This document shows, one piece after another, positions 11,449-23,098 of a stretch of DNA of 64,000 nucleotides. The position numbers and the translations under genes were made by a program. Position 1 is the first letter of the stretch. Every line of letters begins with the position of its first letter. The DNA is from Cryptomeria japonica (taxonomy: Eukaryota > Streptophyta > Pinopsida > Cupressales > Cupressaceae): positions 908,615,009 to 908,679,008 of the forward strand of contig NC_081414.1 in NCBI RefSeq assembly GCF_030272615.1, read 5' to 3'. The notes beneath the pieces were generated by a model that did no database searches, was not told the origin of the DNA, and saw nothing but the letters and a program-made list of their open reading frames with translations.

Positions 11449-12200
11449 ATCTCTCCTGATATAATATTTACTACCAAAGATTTTGAAATACTTAACTGTA
11501 GGTGTATTGCCAAACCATAATCCATAAGGTGTCTTACCGGTTTCCCCTTTGATATGAACTCTGTTGAATGTATAAATTGTTGTACTCATTGCTTCTCTCT
11601 AGTAGATATGAGGTGGATTAGCTTCCATAATTATGGGTCTAACAACATCTAAGATAGTTGTGTTCTTTCTTTCCACAACTCCATTCTGTTGAGGTGTCCG
11701 AGGAGTAGAAAATTATCTCCTTATGCCATGCTTCTCACAAAAGTTATTAAACTCACCGGATGTGCATTCTCTACCATGATCTGACCTTAAACACTTAATC
11801 TTCAATCTTGTCTCAGTTTCAACTTTAGCCTTAAAGATTTTAAAATTTTCAAAAGCCTCAAATTTCTCCCTTAGAAAAGTAACCCACATCATTCTAGAAT
11901 AATAATCAATGATTAGCATAAAATATCTATCTCCTTTAAAATGTTTGATTCTAGTAGGGCCACACAAATCAGTATGAATAAGATCAAGAGCATCATTAGA
12001 TTTGTTGTATACTCTTTAAATAGGTTCTGACCTATTTTCCCATCTGACATTCTTTACATACCGGATTATAGGGCTTCACAATCTTAGGTATATCTCTAAC
12101 TACCTTAGTTGAATTGATTTGTACCATGCAATCAAAATTCACATGACATATCCTTTTATGCCATAGCCAACTCTCATTAATTTATGCAATAAAACATGTC
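11449..12200 (-). pseudogene. Copia B integrase
   Basis: Integrase inserts element DNA into chromosomes. Read from the right: a GAG-pre-integrase remnant (about 12000-12200), then LCGPTRIKHFKGDRYFMLII with the first catalytic Asp region, YYSRMMWVTFLREK, KCLRSDHGREC (second Asp; normally SDQGGEF) and FCEKHGIRR. Then come the third acidic region and PYGLWFGNTPTVKYFKIFGS up to the C insertion at 11443. Several stops interrupt the frame, for example near 11703-11712. The segment joins in frame with GKFDP at 4759. Confidence 0.82.
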
Positions 12201-12206
12201 TTCTCA

Positions 12207-12701
12207 CTAGAATTCAAATGAAATATATATATATTTTGTCTGAGTACCGATTGCAATCTCCAAGCCAGATCTATTAATAATTTTGCATTTTCCATCCTTG
12301 AATTGTAATTGAAATCCCTTATCCACCAATTGTCCTACACTCAAAATATTATGCCTTAAACCTTCAACATAATAAACATTATCAATATTGTGCTTACAAT
12401 CTAATGATATAGTTCCTTTTCCTTTGATCATGCATGCTTTGTCATCTCCAAATCTAATCAGACCACCATCGAATTCTTGCAAAGATAGAAACTTCCTTTT
12501 ATATCCAATCATATGATGTGAACATCCACTGTGAATTGCCCATTCATCCTTATCTTCTATTTTAGCAACAAGGGCCTTCTCTTCAGGTACATTTTCTTCT
12601 AGTGTTGGATCATCTTCCTTGATAGCCAAGAACACCGACTCCTTTTCATTGTCGGAACCACTAGCAAAGTCTTGTGTCGGTTCATCTTCAGAATTAGTCA
12701 C
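12207..12701 (-). pseudogene. Copia B protease region, catalytic Asp lost
   Basis: Aspartic protease that matures the polyprotein. The active site reads WAIHSGCSHHM where the family has DSG, so the catalytic Asp is now His and the enzyme cannot work. Downstream are KGKGTISLDCKHNIDNVYYV and LRHNILSVGQLVDKGFQLQF, typical of the Copia PR and GAG-pre-integrase stretch. An acidic spacer with SEDEPTQDFASGSD precedes it. Confidence 0.85.
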
Positions 12702-12743
12702 ACCTTCCTCATGCGCAAAGTAACATGATTTATCTTTGTTTTC

Positions 12744-13718
12744 TCAGTACTTAAACTTGTTCTGATATCCAAGGTTAGGATTAAAAGATCTTCTAGCTCT
12801 TTCCTCAAATCTTGAATTCCTTTCAGGACATCTAGATGCAAAATGACCTATCTTATTACATGCAAAATATTTAAAAGGTGATTTTCCTTCATACTTACTT
12901 GCTACCCATCTTTTAGGTACTCTTCTAGCAAATAGGGCTTCAAATTGCTCAAATTCTTCATCTTCCCTTTTCATATCATCCAATTCCTTTGCATACAAAG
13001 CTTTCCAATCTTGTTTTCCAGTTGATGAAGTAAATACATGAAAAGAAGGTTTAGACTTCACAACTCTAGAAGGTCCAAGTTCTTCAAGCTCAAAAGAAAA
13101 CAATTTCCCAACCAAGGTATCTCTATTGACAGAAGTATTAGTCATTGTTCTCAATTCATTAATTGCAGTAGCCTTCATCTTGTAAGCCAATGGTAAATCT
13201 CTAAGAACTTTAGAAACTATTTCATCTTCACTTAGAGTTCCACCACAACATTGAATTCCCATGACAATTTCATTTACCCTTTCCATCAATGCAGCAATCC
13301 TTTCATCTTCTTCCATCTTCAAATTTTCATATCTCACATGTTAACCATCAAGTTTAGAAATCTTAACAGTAGGGTTACCTTCATTAAGAGTCTTCAAATT
13401 GTCCCATAAAGCCTTTGCTGATGATTTGTCAATCAATCCCAATATTTGTTAATCAGAAAGTGCACACAAGAGGGCTTCTCTAGCTCTACAATAATTCTCA
13501 AGCTCTTTATCTAAGTTTTTCGGAGGAGGATTTCTAGATGATGGATTAAAAGGTGTTACTCCATTCTCTGTTATCTCCCAAATTCCCTTACCAAGACATC
13601 ACAGATGAGTCTCCATTTGAATCGTCCATACTCTATAATTTGTTCCATCAAGCCTAAGAATTTCTCTCTGAAAGATAGTAGCAGATAAACTAGATGAACT
13701 TGAACTGTTAGTCACCAT
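12744..13718 (-). pseudogene. Copia B gag
   Basis: Capsid/nucleocapsid polyprotein. The start is ATG at 13718 (MVTNSSSSSS), 44 bp inside the PBS. The N-terminal gag motif LDGTNYRVWTIQMETHL and ALWDNLKTLNEG are UBN2-like. It continues with YENLKMEEDERIAALMERVN and KVLRDLPLAYK. The zinc knuckle reads YFACNKIGHFASRC: the first Cys is Tyr, so zinc binding is broken. Stops lie in the N-terminal third (13339-13640). Confidence 0.85.
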
Positions 13719-13761
13719 AGGATCTTCCTCAAGTGGTTAAACTTCTACAAAGAGGACTAGA

Positions 13762-13773
13762 GCTCTGATACCA
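13762..13773 (-). other. Primer-binding site of B
   Basis: Exact TGGTATCAGAGC on the minus strand, two bases inside the 5' LTR. Confidence 0.92.
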
Positions 13774-13775
13774 AT

Positions 13776-15024
13776 TGTTAGATAGTTCAGATAACCAAAA
13801 GTCAACTGAGAGGGGGGGGGAGGGTGAATCAGTTGTCACCAGATTACTGAAACCTTAAGCAATTAAAACTTTAATACTGGAACATATAAGACCAATAACG
13901 AAATGCATAAACCAATAACCGAAATAGCAGATATACCAATTAAGCACAAGCAACAATTAGAGAATAAATACCATCCACATGACACCAAGATTTGTATGTG
14001 GAAAACCCGGTAAAGGGAAAAACCACGGTGGGAAGCCTACATAGAGTCACATATTACTTCTATAGTAAGTATGTGATTACAAATTAAGGGGCCTGCACTT
14101 GCAAGAAGGCCAACAACCTAGAGCACACTTCTCATTACAAAAAGAATCTCACTAACTACATAAAAATCTAGACTACAATCCGGAAGGAAGAATGAATTGC
14201 AATGATAGCATCTCCTATGCCTGAATACAGTTCCGATTAAGCTCAATACCAAAGGACTTAATCCTCTTACATAAACTCAACTCAATCACTAATGATCGAC
14301 CAAATCCTCTACATGGATGATTATTACATTATTCACTCACATACCACATTCCTCTCTATATCCCTTATATGATCTACAATGAGATGTTACATCATATATA
14401 TACAAACCCTCGATCATAAACAATCAAGTTGGCCACTAGACAATAAAGTAATTACATAATTACAAAAAATGTTGGCCTGAGACCAAACAAATAATATCCA
14501 ACCCATAAGACATCATGTAAACACATCGAGAATTCCAAACAACACGTTACATTAAGCCGGTCCAAAACCTAGATAGACTTGGACCCAATTAAGGTGCACA
14601 GATGCTAAAGCAATGATCCCAATCAGCCAAGTCTCAAACATGATCACCATCAGCATCCTGAATCTTTATTAGAAGCCGCACCAACACCACTTATGCATAA
14701 CATCAAAGATCTTCAACAAAGCTCTATTGGTGAAACCCTCACCGAATCAACAAACCAAGCTTACTAGCATATACGATAGCATCCAATTACCAAATCAAAA
14801 CCAATTGACTGAACATGAATCTAAGTAGCATGAATAGAAGATCTAATCCAATTCCAAAATCCAAAGGATATGAGAGTATACCGGATCATCATGATCTAAT
14901 CCAACTAGAAACTAAATAACTTATCAGGACCATAAGGATACTAGTAAATAGCCAAAATAGCTAGTGTTGACATCAATGACAAAAATTAATGTAACACATA
15001 ATGAATTCCTCCAAATGGCCAACA
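13776..15024 (-). repeat. 5' LTR of Copia B
   Basis: 1,249 bp. In element orientation it starts TGTTGGCCATTTGGAGG, has TTTGTCATTGATGTCAACAC 40-60 bp in, the shared core at about 13998-14030 (plus: tggaaaaccc, then gggaaaaaccacggtggg), a C-run with TCAGTTG at 13806-13819 and ends CTAACA. The 3' partner is off-window because A cut the element. Confidence 0.85.
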
Positions 15025-15183
15025 AATCGATGTTCTATGATGAATATATGATGATCCAGATATCTGATTTTCCATTTTCTATGTTCTTTGTTGTTGCTTC
15101 CATTGTGTTACTCTTGCTGCATGATCTGGACCATCCTCTTTGTGGATCCTCTGAGTCATGGCTATCTCAGATGGTATCAAAGA
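15025..15183 (+). repeat. 3' end of the D 5' LTR and primer site
   Basis: The last about 145 bp of the LTR (to 15169 or a few bases earlier), then TGGTATCAAAGA at 15172-15183, a slightly decayed initiator-Met primer site. A short atgg duplication around ggctatctcag blurs the exact LTR end. Confidence 0.7.
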
Positions 15184-15374
15184 TGGTTGTGAGCCTTGAG
15201 ATATTTCTTTGGGTGAATAGATCATCGATTTGAGGTAGGCTACGTGTGTGTTCAATAGAGCATTGACGGAGAGGCAATTGAAACCTTGTAGTCAGATCGT
15301 CTAGCTGATGCAATTGCACCAAAGCAAGGGAGGAGATGCTGTCGAGGAGGATTAACCCTAGAAGGGTAGAGAAA

Positions 15375-16061
15375 ATGGAGGATTTCAATAATTAGATGAG
15401 GAATGAGATTTGAAATGCATTGGCTAGTTTGCAGAGGAATCCAGAATCAAAGGATGAATATGAAGAGGTAGGAGAAGAGCTTGAATTCAAAGAGGCTAAA
15501 GGACCGACAAATGAGGGTGAAGAAACATATCTTAGAGTGGTGGTGCAAGTTTATAAAGTTCATAAAGTTGAGGTTTCTAACTTTTTGGGATCCCTGAATC
15601 TGGAAGACCTGATAGATTGGATCAGAGAGTTGGAGGACTACTTCGAGTTTGAAGATGTTAAAGACCCACAAAGGGTTAGGTTAGCACAAACTAAGTTGAA
15701 AGGGCATACTTCTTTATGGTGGAAAGAGTTGTAAAGTGATAGAGTGGAGAATGGTGAGATGAAAATCACCTGGTGGAGGCAGATGGTTGCGAGATTGAAG
15801 GCTAAATTCATTTCAGGAGACTATGAATTGAAGTTGTTCAAAAGGTTTCAGAACATGAAGCAAAAGGGCATGAGTGTGAAGGAGTATACTAAATAATTCT
15901 ACAAGGTGATGATTAGATCTGGTCACCAAGAGATGGATAGGGAGAAGGTGATTAGATGTATAAATGGACTTCAATTTAACATCCAGGATGAGAAGGAATG
16001 GGAAGGAATTGCATGGCAAATGAGGATTAGGAAACTAGAGTTACCAGAGCTAATGTGTTAG
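15375..16061 (+). pseudogene. Gypsy D gag (Retrotrans_gag)
   Basis: Capsid protein of a Ty3/gypsy element. The frame starts at ATG 15375 and has early stops near 15393 and 15414. The family signature follows: FLGSLNLEDLIDWIRELEDY, VRLAQTKLKGHTSLWWKEL, stop TAA 15732, KAKFISGDYELKLFKRFQNM, KQKGMSVKEYTK, stop TAA near 15894, and FYKVMIRSGHQ. This is the plant Ty3 gag order (L..W...E.. / A...L.G.A..WW / V.EY...F). No zinc knuckle is seen. Confidence 0.82.
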
Positions 16062-16189
16062 AACTGGATAAGGAAGAGTCCCTTTTGTTCAAAAGAGTCT
16101 TAATGGAGCATAACAGTGAAGATATCAGACCTACTCAAAGGAAGAATCTTAAATTCTAGACTATTTGCAAATCAGGTGGTAGGTGAAAT

Positions 16190-16693
16190 AAGGTTATTAT
16201 CAATATTGGATGTATTGATAATTTGGTATCAGAAGAGATGGTAGTAAAGCTTGGTTTGAAAATGCTTGAGAATCCTATCCCTTACAAGGTGAGTTGGTTG
16301 CAAGATGAGCATAAGGTGGAAGTGAGAGAACAATTCTTGGTGAATTTTAATATTGGACCTTCCAAGGATGAAGTCTTGTGTGACGTTTTGCCTATGAGTG
16401 CTTGTCATGTTTTGTTGGGTAGACCTTGGCAGTTTGATAGAGGAGCTATCTATGATTGTATAAGAAACCTGATCACTATTAAGAAGGATGGGAAACAGTT
16501 TACTTTGGCTTCTTTGAAGGAGAAGGAGAAGGTAGTGCAAAATTTGAGTCTTGTGAAGAATCACAGTGCTGAGAAGAAGGTTCCAGAGGATACACTGGAT
16601 GGTGGGATGGATTTAAAGAAGGATCTAGTGGATATGTCTGATAGCAAGCTAGTATCAGATAACAGTAAGGTTGAGGTGATGGTGGAAGACTAG
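16190..16693 (+). pseudogene. Gypsy D protease region, catalytic triad lost
   Basis: Retropepsin-like (RVP_2) segment. The family pattern LIDSGS-x-NFVS reads INIGCIDNLVSEEMV, so DSG is NIG and the enzyme is dead. CHVLLGRPWQFDRGAIYDC is the conserved second half of the fold. A Lys/Glu-rich linker follows to 16693, and decayed linker continues to about 16870 (VPEEVRKKFVDKEDIW). The RT that should come next is absent. Confidence 0.78.
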
Positions 16694-16974
16694 ATGAAAT
16701 CATGTGGTAGGAATAAATCAGAGTTTCAAAAGAAAGAGAGGAACAATTAGAGACAATGTGTAGGTATGAAGCAAGTAAAGGGAGATAAAGAAAAACAGAA
16801 ACTAGAGAATCTGGCTGAGGTTCCAGAAGAGGTTAGGAAGAAGTTTGTAGACAAAGAAGACATTTGGATAAGAAATGAGCATGGGTTTTATAGCTCAAAT
16901 CCTTTTTAATGTTCATGAGTTGCCTCTCATGGAACATCTTTTTCTACCTAGCGTGTTTGATGCAGGAGAATCCT

Positions 16975-17765
16975 CGGTCTATGAGCAATCTTTCATCAAC
17001 CAAAAAACATTTTCTTTTAGTTTTGTTCTTGTTGCAGTTTTTGTGTTACTTTCAACTTTTTTTGGTAGTTGTTTATTTTTGTTGTGGATTAGATTTTTGT
17101 CTTTCAGGTTTGTTCTTGTTCATCATTCTTGATTTCCAATTCATTTGGATTCATTTTCAACAAGTTATTCATTCCAGAATGTCTATTTCTTGGTTCCAGA
17201 GAAGTTTTGAACTTATTGTCTATGTAGGAGATTTATTCTCGTGTGGAGTGATTCCTTGGATTGCAGAACAATTTGGCACCACACACAATGTTATTAGGCC
17301 ATTTGCCAACCCTCCTTTGTGGTCCACACTTCATATTTGTTCTTTATGGATGAGATCTTCATGTTTTGGAGCCAACCTATCTTATACATTTGATTTTCCT
17401 TCCTTGGTAAACCTAATCTTTTGTGGCCGACCCGGATGTGTTCTAGATAGTATATATATTGATGTATGCAATCCTTTAAGGTATGCAATTCTTTCAGATA
17501 TAGAGATGTAGTATGATGATCTAGATTCATGAATTATAACTCGGATACTTCTTGGAGGTCCGAATGAATTATATTCTGGGATGTAGTCTGAACCGAACAT
17601 GTTAGCCTATATGTAACCCGGATATTACCAGATGTTCTATAATGAATATATGATGATGTGAATATCTGATTTTCCATTTTTTATGTTCTTTGTTGTTTCT
17701 TCCACTGTGTTACTCTTGCTGCATGATCTAGACCCTCCTCCTTGAGGATCCTCCGAGTCATGGCT
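16975..17765 (+). repeat. 3' LTR of D
   Basis: About 790 bp. It starts near cggtctatg, after gatgcaggag, which matches the block before J's second LTR (taatgcaggag, then ggtctag) and is the likely PPT. Its end at about 17760-17765 is defined by similarity to 15025-15169. It is T-rich and non-coding; frames inside it are chance. Confidence 0.65.
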
Positions 17766-19565
17766 GCGTAAAAAATGCAATCCCAAACCTAAAATGGGAA
17801 GGAAAGGGAACAATCTAGACAAGACCGGATCGCACGAATAAATATCATACACACAATAAGGTTAAAAATGAAGAACAAAGGTGGTATAGATTTAAAGTGT
17901 CTATATTATCCCCCTCTTTGAGACAATACAATTTTAGAGTGTTGTTTCAAAAAAAATTGAAAAAGAAAAATCTTTATGACCTGCAAACCAAGGGATGGAG
18001 ATAAGATGCCCCCTCGATAGGTTATTGATATATGAAATAAATAAATGATCTCTGTAAATAGAAGAAGAATGTAAGATGAAAGACGAAAAAAGGATGAAAG
18101 AGAAAACAAGTTAGTAAGAAGCAAAAAGATAAGATGAGGACCAATTACAAGTGAGGAAACCTTTCTTTTATTCATGCACCTTTGGCAATAGAGAGCTTTA
18201 TTTCTTATGGCAAATGGATACATCATATCATGATATGTATGGTTAGAGTGATAATGCAATCCTTTTGAAAAAGAGATAGATACATTCTAGACAAGGAATG
18301 CATCCATGATATGTTCTGAAAAATTTGGTCGTGTATCAAGGGTTGAGGTATGTGCACATTAGTCATAAAATGATGGAACCAACACACACCCAAGATGGAC
18401 ATTTATCAAAACATCATGAACAACATTCCACAAATAGAAATTAATAACAAAAGAGGTAATGAACCATCTTGGCCACTCTCATCACTTGGTGATATCCTCA
18501 AGTAGCATACAAACATGACCAAAGATAAATCAATACAAGATAAGACTCACTAGACCAAGCGAGTCAACAACCATTATGATCTTGTTGTCAAAGTTGATAG
18601 TTTGATTGTTTTTTATAGGACAATCATAATGTCTAGTTTCAAGAATAAAGTACCCCATTTAAGACAAAAAATTGTTTGGTTTTGAGTATACCACACCCTA
18701 TATAAGACACATGATAGTTGATAAAGGACTAATAATGGTGATTGATTGATTGGTGACAAGTTGATTTGATTGATTGTTGATTGGATTGATAGGTTTCTTG
18801 TTAATGAATGATTTTGTAAGCGTAGTGTGATAAATTTTTCATTTTGTGTTTGTTGAAGTGTCAGCCTATTTCAAAGGACAATTTTATTGATGAAAGAAGA
18901 TTATAGACAAATGATGATGATTTATTGCTTGGATTTTTTTATTGTTTTGAATATTTTTGGGGGGATTTTGTGGTTATTTGATGTTTTTGGAGATTTTTCT
19001 AGATCATTTTCTGGATGTTTTTTACTTAAGACAATATGTGGATGCTTTTGATTTTTTCGGGACATTTTTCAATTTGAGGGAGTTTTTTAGGACATTATTC
19101 AATTTTAGGATTTTTTAAGGACATTTTTTCAATTTATAGGGATTTTTCAGGACATCTAAGCTATGTACAAGTGTCATTGTCCATTTTTGTAATAAGAAGG
19201 ACTCCATTGATTGATCATGATAAAGAAGATAACCCTAGTGTCTAGCAAGGTAGGGACATTAAGGATTCAAAAATGGACTAACAGATTGGAAATTGATAGA
19301 GGAAAGATAATGGGAGCTTATGGTGACATTGAAGCTTCTTTGATTGTCAAGGACTATCCGATAATGGGATAACATGTTTTTTCCAAGATAAGGGATTGGA
19401 TATCACAAGATAAGATGATAGAATGGTGCATTGGATGGCGTGTAGTCCATAGGAAGGTACATGTCAAGAGGTTTTTTGAAAATATAGTTTTTTCAATTTT
19501 TTATCCTTATTTTATATCAAGATCAAGGGTGGATTAGGAGGATAATAATAGGACATGGATGTGAT
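17766..19565 (-). mobile_element. Remnant X: 3' LTR end and 3' region of an old Tat-type Gypsy
   Basis: 17766-17905 is the edge of an LTR ending gtgtctata. A pyrimidine tract (ttatccccctctttgag) follows, matching the PPT next to the 3' LTRs of F (41390) and H (35725). The next bases (gatgccccctcgatagg) match F at about 41481. The rest (18000-19565) is AT-rich, with no coding frame and an imperfect repeat of about 35 bp (aggacatttttcaattt) at 18970-19160. It looks like the untranslated 3' region of a decayed minus-strand element. D is inserted in its LTR and K borders it at 19566. Confidence 0.6.
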
Positions 19566-20069
19566 TGTTGGAAGGAACTGATACTGGCAGTAAACTGAGG
19601 GGGGGGGGATGATTCAGTCTACTCACAAGTAAAACAATTAATTCAATTATAAACCTTATAGCAGAGCACAACACAATGAAACATATATCATGAAAGCACA
19701 ACACAAATAGCACCAATATTTTGACATGGAAAACCTGGAAAGGGAAAAACCATGGTGGGAAACCCTACCCACAATTAGATGAATACTTTGCAATAGTATT
19801 ATGAATAATTTTAATGGGGTTTGCACTTGCAGCAAGGCCAATAACCTAGAGCGCACTGCTCATCACAAAGGGAAGTATCATTGACTTACATAAACATCGG
19901 ACTACAATCCGAAAAGAAATGAATTGTGAAAGTAGCACCTACTAATGTTGATATAGTTCCAATTAAGCACTATTGTCTTCTCTCCAATAAAACACCTTTC
20001 CAACCTTCTCCTGAATGATAGGACTCTATTCGCACAAAATCCTTTCTCTCATAATTGATGCAACAACAA
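19566..20069 (-). repeat. 3' LTR of Copia K, left fragment
   Basis: Starts TGTTGGAAGG on plus, so it ends CCAACA in element sense. It has the C-run mirror (gaggggggggg at 19598), gattcagt, and the LTR core at about 19723-19760 (atggaaaacc, then gggaaaaaccatggtggg). It is similar to the B LTR and breaks where J starts. The other part is 30106-30871. About 25 bp (acaaaatcctttctctcata) are present on both sides of J. Confidence 0.7.
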
Positions 20070-20742
20070 TGGTCTAGTTCTTACCGGTTGGGCAATTTTC
20101 AGTGGAATTTCTTAAGAGCATGGCATTTCTTCATGTTTGAGTGTTTAACATTTTGGTTTTGGGTTTATTCCCTTGTGTTCATGGTCTTTATCATGCTTGA
20201 CTTTCATAGCATTTGGCTTTATTTCTGATGAGATGTGGATTCTGGTATTGTCCTGGTTGATATGTTCTTACCGGTTAGCCTGACTGTATGTTGAGCGAAG
20301 ATGATTTTGGGTTGCAGTTGATCTTTGTGAATTGCGGATCATTAGAGGTGTTGCTTTGGATCTTGGTCGGTATTCCTAGAATTTTGTGCATCGTTTTATT
20401 ATTTGGAGATTGTTCTTAGTGATTTGAGCCGAAATTTTACTATTGCACGTTTTCATGAACCGGTTGGTCTTTGGGCTGACTTGATTGAGTTGTAATTATT
20501 TGTAGATGGTATAAATGGAATCTTGTGAATCATTTGAAGATAGAGCTTTGAGATTGAGTGAAGATGTAGAATAGGTGAGATTTTGATCCACTAGGACTGA
20601 GACTGGAAGGCTAAGGTCTGGATTAGGATAGATCTGATAGACTGTTACCGGAGACCGACTTGATATGTAGATGATCTACGGATCTTGTAATTGCATTGTA
20701 AGCATTATTTGTATCCTGGACTGCGATCCAACATGTGGCATG
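20070..20742 (+). repeat. J first LTR, left part
   Basis: Starts TGGTCTAGTTCTTACCGG and is collinear with the second J LTR (29187-29930), which lacks about 120 bp present here around 20370-20490. It is cut by E at 20742/20743 and resumes at 28623. Confidence 0.75.
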
Positions 20743-23041
20743 CATTCGTATTATAAATGTGTTGCATTAGTTTTGTCATTTCAATGTCAACACTTATCCT
20801 TCTGGAGATCTACATTGTTGATTTGGCACTATGGTTATATTGGTTTACTGTTGAACCGGCACATTGTGTTCACTGACAAGGTCAGTGACTTATGCATGGT
20901 CATCGGTATATGCTCACCGATAGGTTATATGGTTCACCGACACTGATGATGACTTGTTATCATCTGGAGATCACTTGATTATGTCAAATACATGGTTTGG
21001 ATACTTGGTTTTGGTATTTTGGTTATTGGTCTAATCGGGTTGACATATTTGTTGTTACTGACAAGTTGGTCTAGGTTATCGACCGGTATACGTTATCTAT
21101 TCCAGATCAGCATGACACGTTATGGACATGATTTATTGATTGGATATTGTTGTAATTGTATTGAGTAGACATGTTGTATTGCATCAAGACTTGTAATTGA
21201 TTTTGTTGGCATTTTTGATGATTAATGTTGTGATTGTCATTGATGGACACACACTTGATTTGAGATTACTTTTTGTATGTATGAGTTAAAAGCTCAACCG
21301 GTATTTGTTCCAACTGATATGATGTATTATAGTCTTTAGACTATTGGTGTTTTGCAGAAAGTGTTTACCGAGCTAAAGCGGTATGAAGACCCCAAGCGGT
21401 TCAAGGATCTCAAGTGGTACGAAGGAACGAAGTGGCACAACACATATTTCCCAGTCTTCATTATTGTCAAATCAGCAACCGGTATTTTTCCTTAACCAGT
21501 ATTTTGTATGAACCGGTAATACTCTATGATGAGTTACCAACCAACATTTTGTGATGAGTTACCATCCATCGATTGTTTGGCGGTGCCAACACTTTAACGG
21601 TGCTTTTTGTGTCGTGTTATAGAATATGTATAGATGCATTGAACGTAGGAAATTGTAATGTAATCCTATTGGACTGATATAAAATCAGATTCCTTGATAA
21701 GGACATCATGTCTAGGGTTTTATGAAGTTGCTAGGGTTTAAGGTGGTTGAAGAGTTTTTGTGAGTGTGAAGATAAAAACAAAGTTCAGGTCTACGAGTAG
21801 AGGCAAAGAGTGAATGTGTTGAAGACTGAAGTAATGATGGAATGCATTAGGAATGAGCTATCAAGGATCTAACCAAGCAATCTATGCTATTTACTAGATC
21901 ACTCACTTGTTGATTACTCACATCTTCGACAAGTTTGGAACCCTTAACCGAGTAGGCCCAAAAGCCTTTTGTAAATCCTCTAACAAGGTGGTTCACATTA
22001 GTGGATCTAAAATCCTCTAGAAAGGTAGTCTTTAATCGAGCTTATCTCCTAACAAAGATTGAGATTCCTAACAGGATCTGTTCTGGTAAAGAACATTGTA
22101 TGACCTTAACTGGTCTGACATTAACCAGTCTGGTTCCTATTCTGTAGATAGTTACTTGTGAGTTTCATCTCACCATGGTTTTTCCCATTTGGGTTTCCAC
22201 ATCAAAATCCCTCGTGTTATGGTGTTTGTGCTTCTATGGGTAAATGCATTATTTTCTATTTGGTTTGCATGTGTGCTAACCGGTTTGTCTGCTAAACTGT
22301 TTTACCAGTTTACTGGTAGTCTAGTAAAGTGTTTTAGTACAGTGATTTTTGGCATACTAATTCATCCCCCCCTCTTAGTATTCATCAGATTTAATTGTAA
22401 TATTCTTACTAAGACAACCTACACATTTGGTCTTAGGTTTTGTATAAATGTAATATCTCATTTGTGAGATGAAGTGTGGAAGTGTGGTATGATCATGGTA
22501 TGTGCGAATATTGAAGATCATATGAGAAGATCATAGAGAGAATTAAAAACACATCATTTGAAGGTTAAAGGAAGGTTTGGAGGTGTTTATGAAAGCTTAA
22601 ATGGTACTGAATCCAACATTGGAGATGCTATTTTGAGAAGTACATTATTCTAGGATTTAACCATCCTACTGTAGTGATTACGACTCCCATTTGAGCAGTG
22701 TACTCTAGGTGGTTGGCCTTTCTGTATGTGTAGACCCCATTTGTATACACATACTATCTACAGTAGTATCATCTAATTGTGGGTAGGGTTTACCACCATG
22801 GTTTTTCCCCTTACCGTGTTTCCATGTCAAAAATATGTGTTATGTGTTGTGGATGTTGTTTCTCTTTCTGTTTCATGCATTAAGTTTCACTGGTATTGAT
22901 AGTAACTACTAATCTATTAACTGACATTAAGTAAATAGTTTACCGGTATTAACTATTAAGTTGAATTCAGTTATAATTGGGTTGAAATTCATTGACAACT
23001 GATTCACCCCCCCCTCTCATTTGTCATCTCACTTCCTAACA
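20743..23041 (+). repeat. 5' LTR of E, split by solo LTR L1
   Basis: Without the L1 insertion (21204-22387 plus a 5-bp duplication) about 1.1 kb remains, matching the 1,067-bp 3' LTR. Shared landmarks are ttttgtcatt near the start, gtttggatacttggtttt, the core ccaccatggtttttcccc at about 22794, the C-run at 23005 and cctaaca at 23035-23041. Confidence 0.88.
21204..22387 (+). repeat. Solo LTR L1 (TSD GATTT)
   Basis: TGTTGGCATTTTTGATG...TTAGTATTCATCA, 1,184 bp, with perfect 5-bp duplications GATTT at 21199-21203 and 22388-22392. It has no internal domain, so it is the product of LTR-LTR recombination. It contains the core tcaccatggtttttcccatt at 22168 and the C-run at 22365. L2 (60179-61335) is the same family. 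Confidence 0.9.
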
Positions 23042-23043
23042 AT

Positions 23044-23055
23044 TAGTATCAGAGC
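23044..23055 (+). other. Primer-binding site of E
   Basis: TAGTATCAGAGC, one mismatch from the initiator-Met primer site, two bases after the 5' LTR. Confidence 0.85.
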
Positions 23056-23098
23056 CAAGTCCTCTTTTTGCAGAAGCCTAATAGCTTGAGGAGATCCT

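Larger units (their letters stand above)
11449..15024 (-). mobile_element. Copia element B, 5' part
   Basis: Right half of Copia B: 5' LTR (13776-15024), primer site, gag, protease and integrase, continuing across the C insertion to 3408-4759. The order LTR-PBS-gag-PR-IN-RT-RH is Ty1/copia. B and E belong to the same broad family (gag MEEDERI, zinc knuckle, protease SGCSHHMIG). B ends at 15024 in ...GGCCAACA, where the 5' LTR fragment of Gypsy D begins. Confidence 0.88.
15025..17765 (+). mobile_element. Gypsy element D, internally deleted
   Basis: Plus-strand Ty3/gypsy element. Its truncated 5' LTR end (15025-15169) matches the end of the 3' LTR (about 17632-17765; shared gatgttctat, tctgattttccatttt, tgcatgatct). 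Between them lie a leader, gag and protease, but RT, RNase H and integrase are missing, so a deletion runs from the protease to near the 3' LTR. B interrupts its 5' LTR at 15024. The leader resembles that of J (gagaggcaa), which suggests related families. Confidence 0.75.

Noticed and set aside
16875-17511. Hydrophobic frames resembling membrane proteins
   Set aside because: They lie in the T-rich 3' LTR of D; T-rich codons give Phe/Leu/Val by composition.
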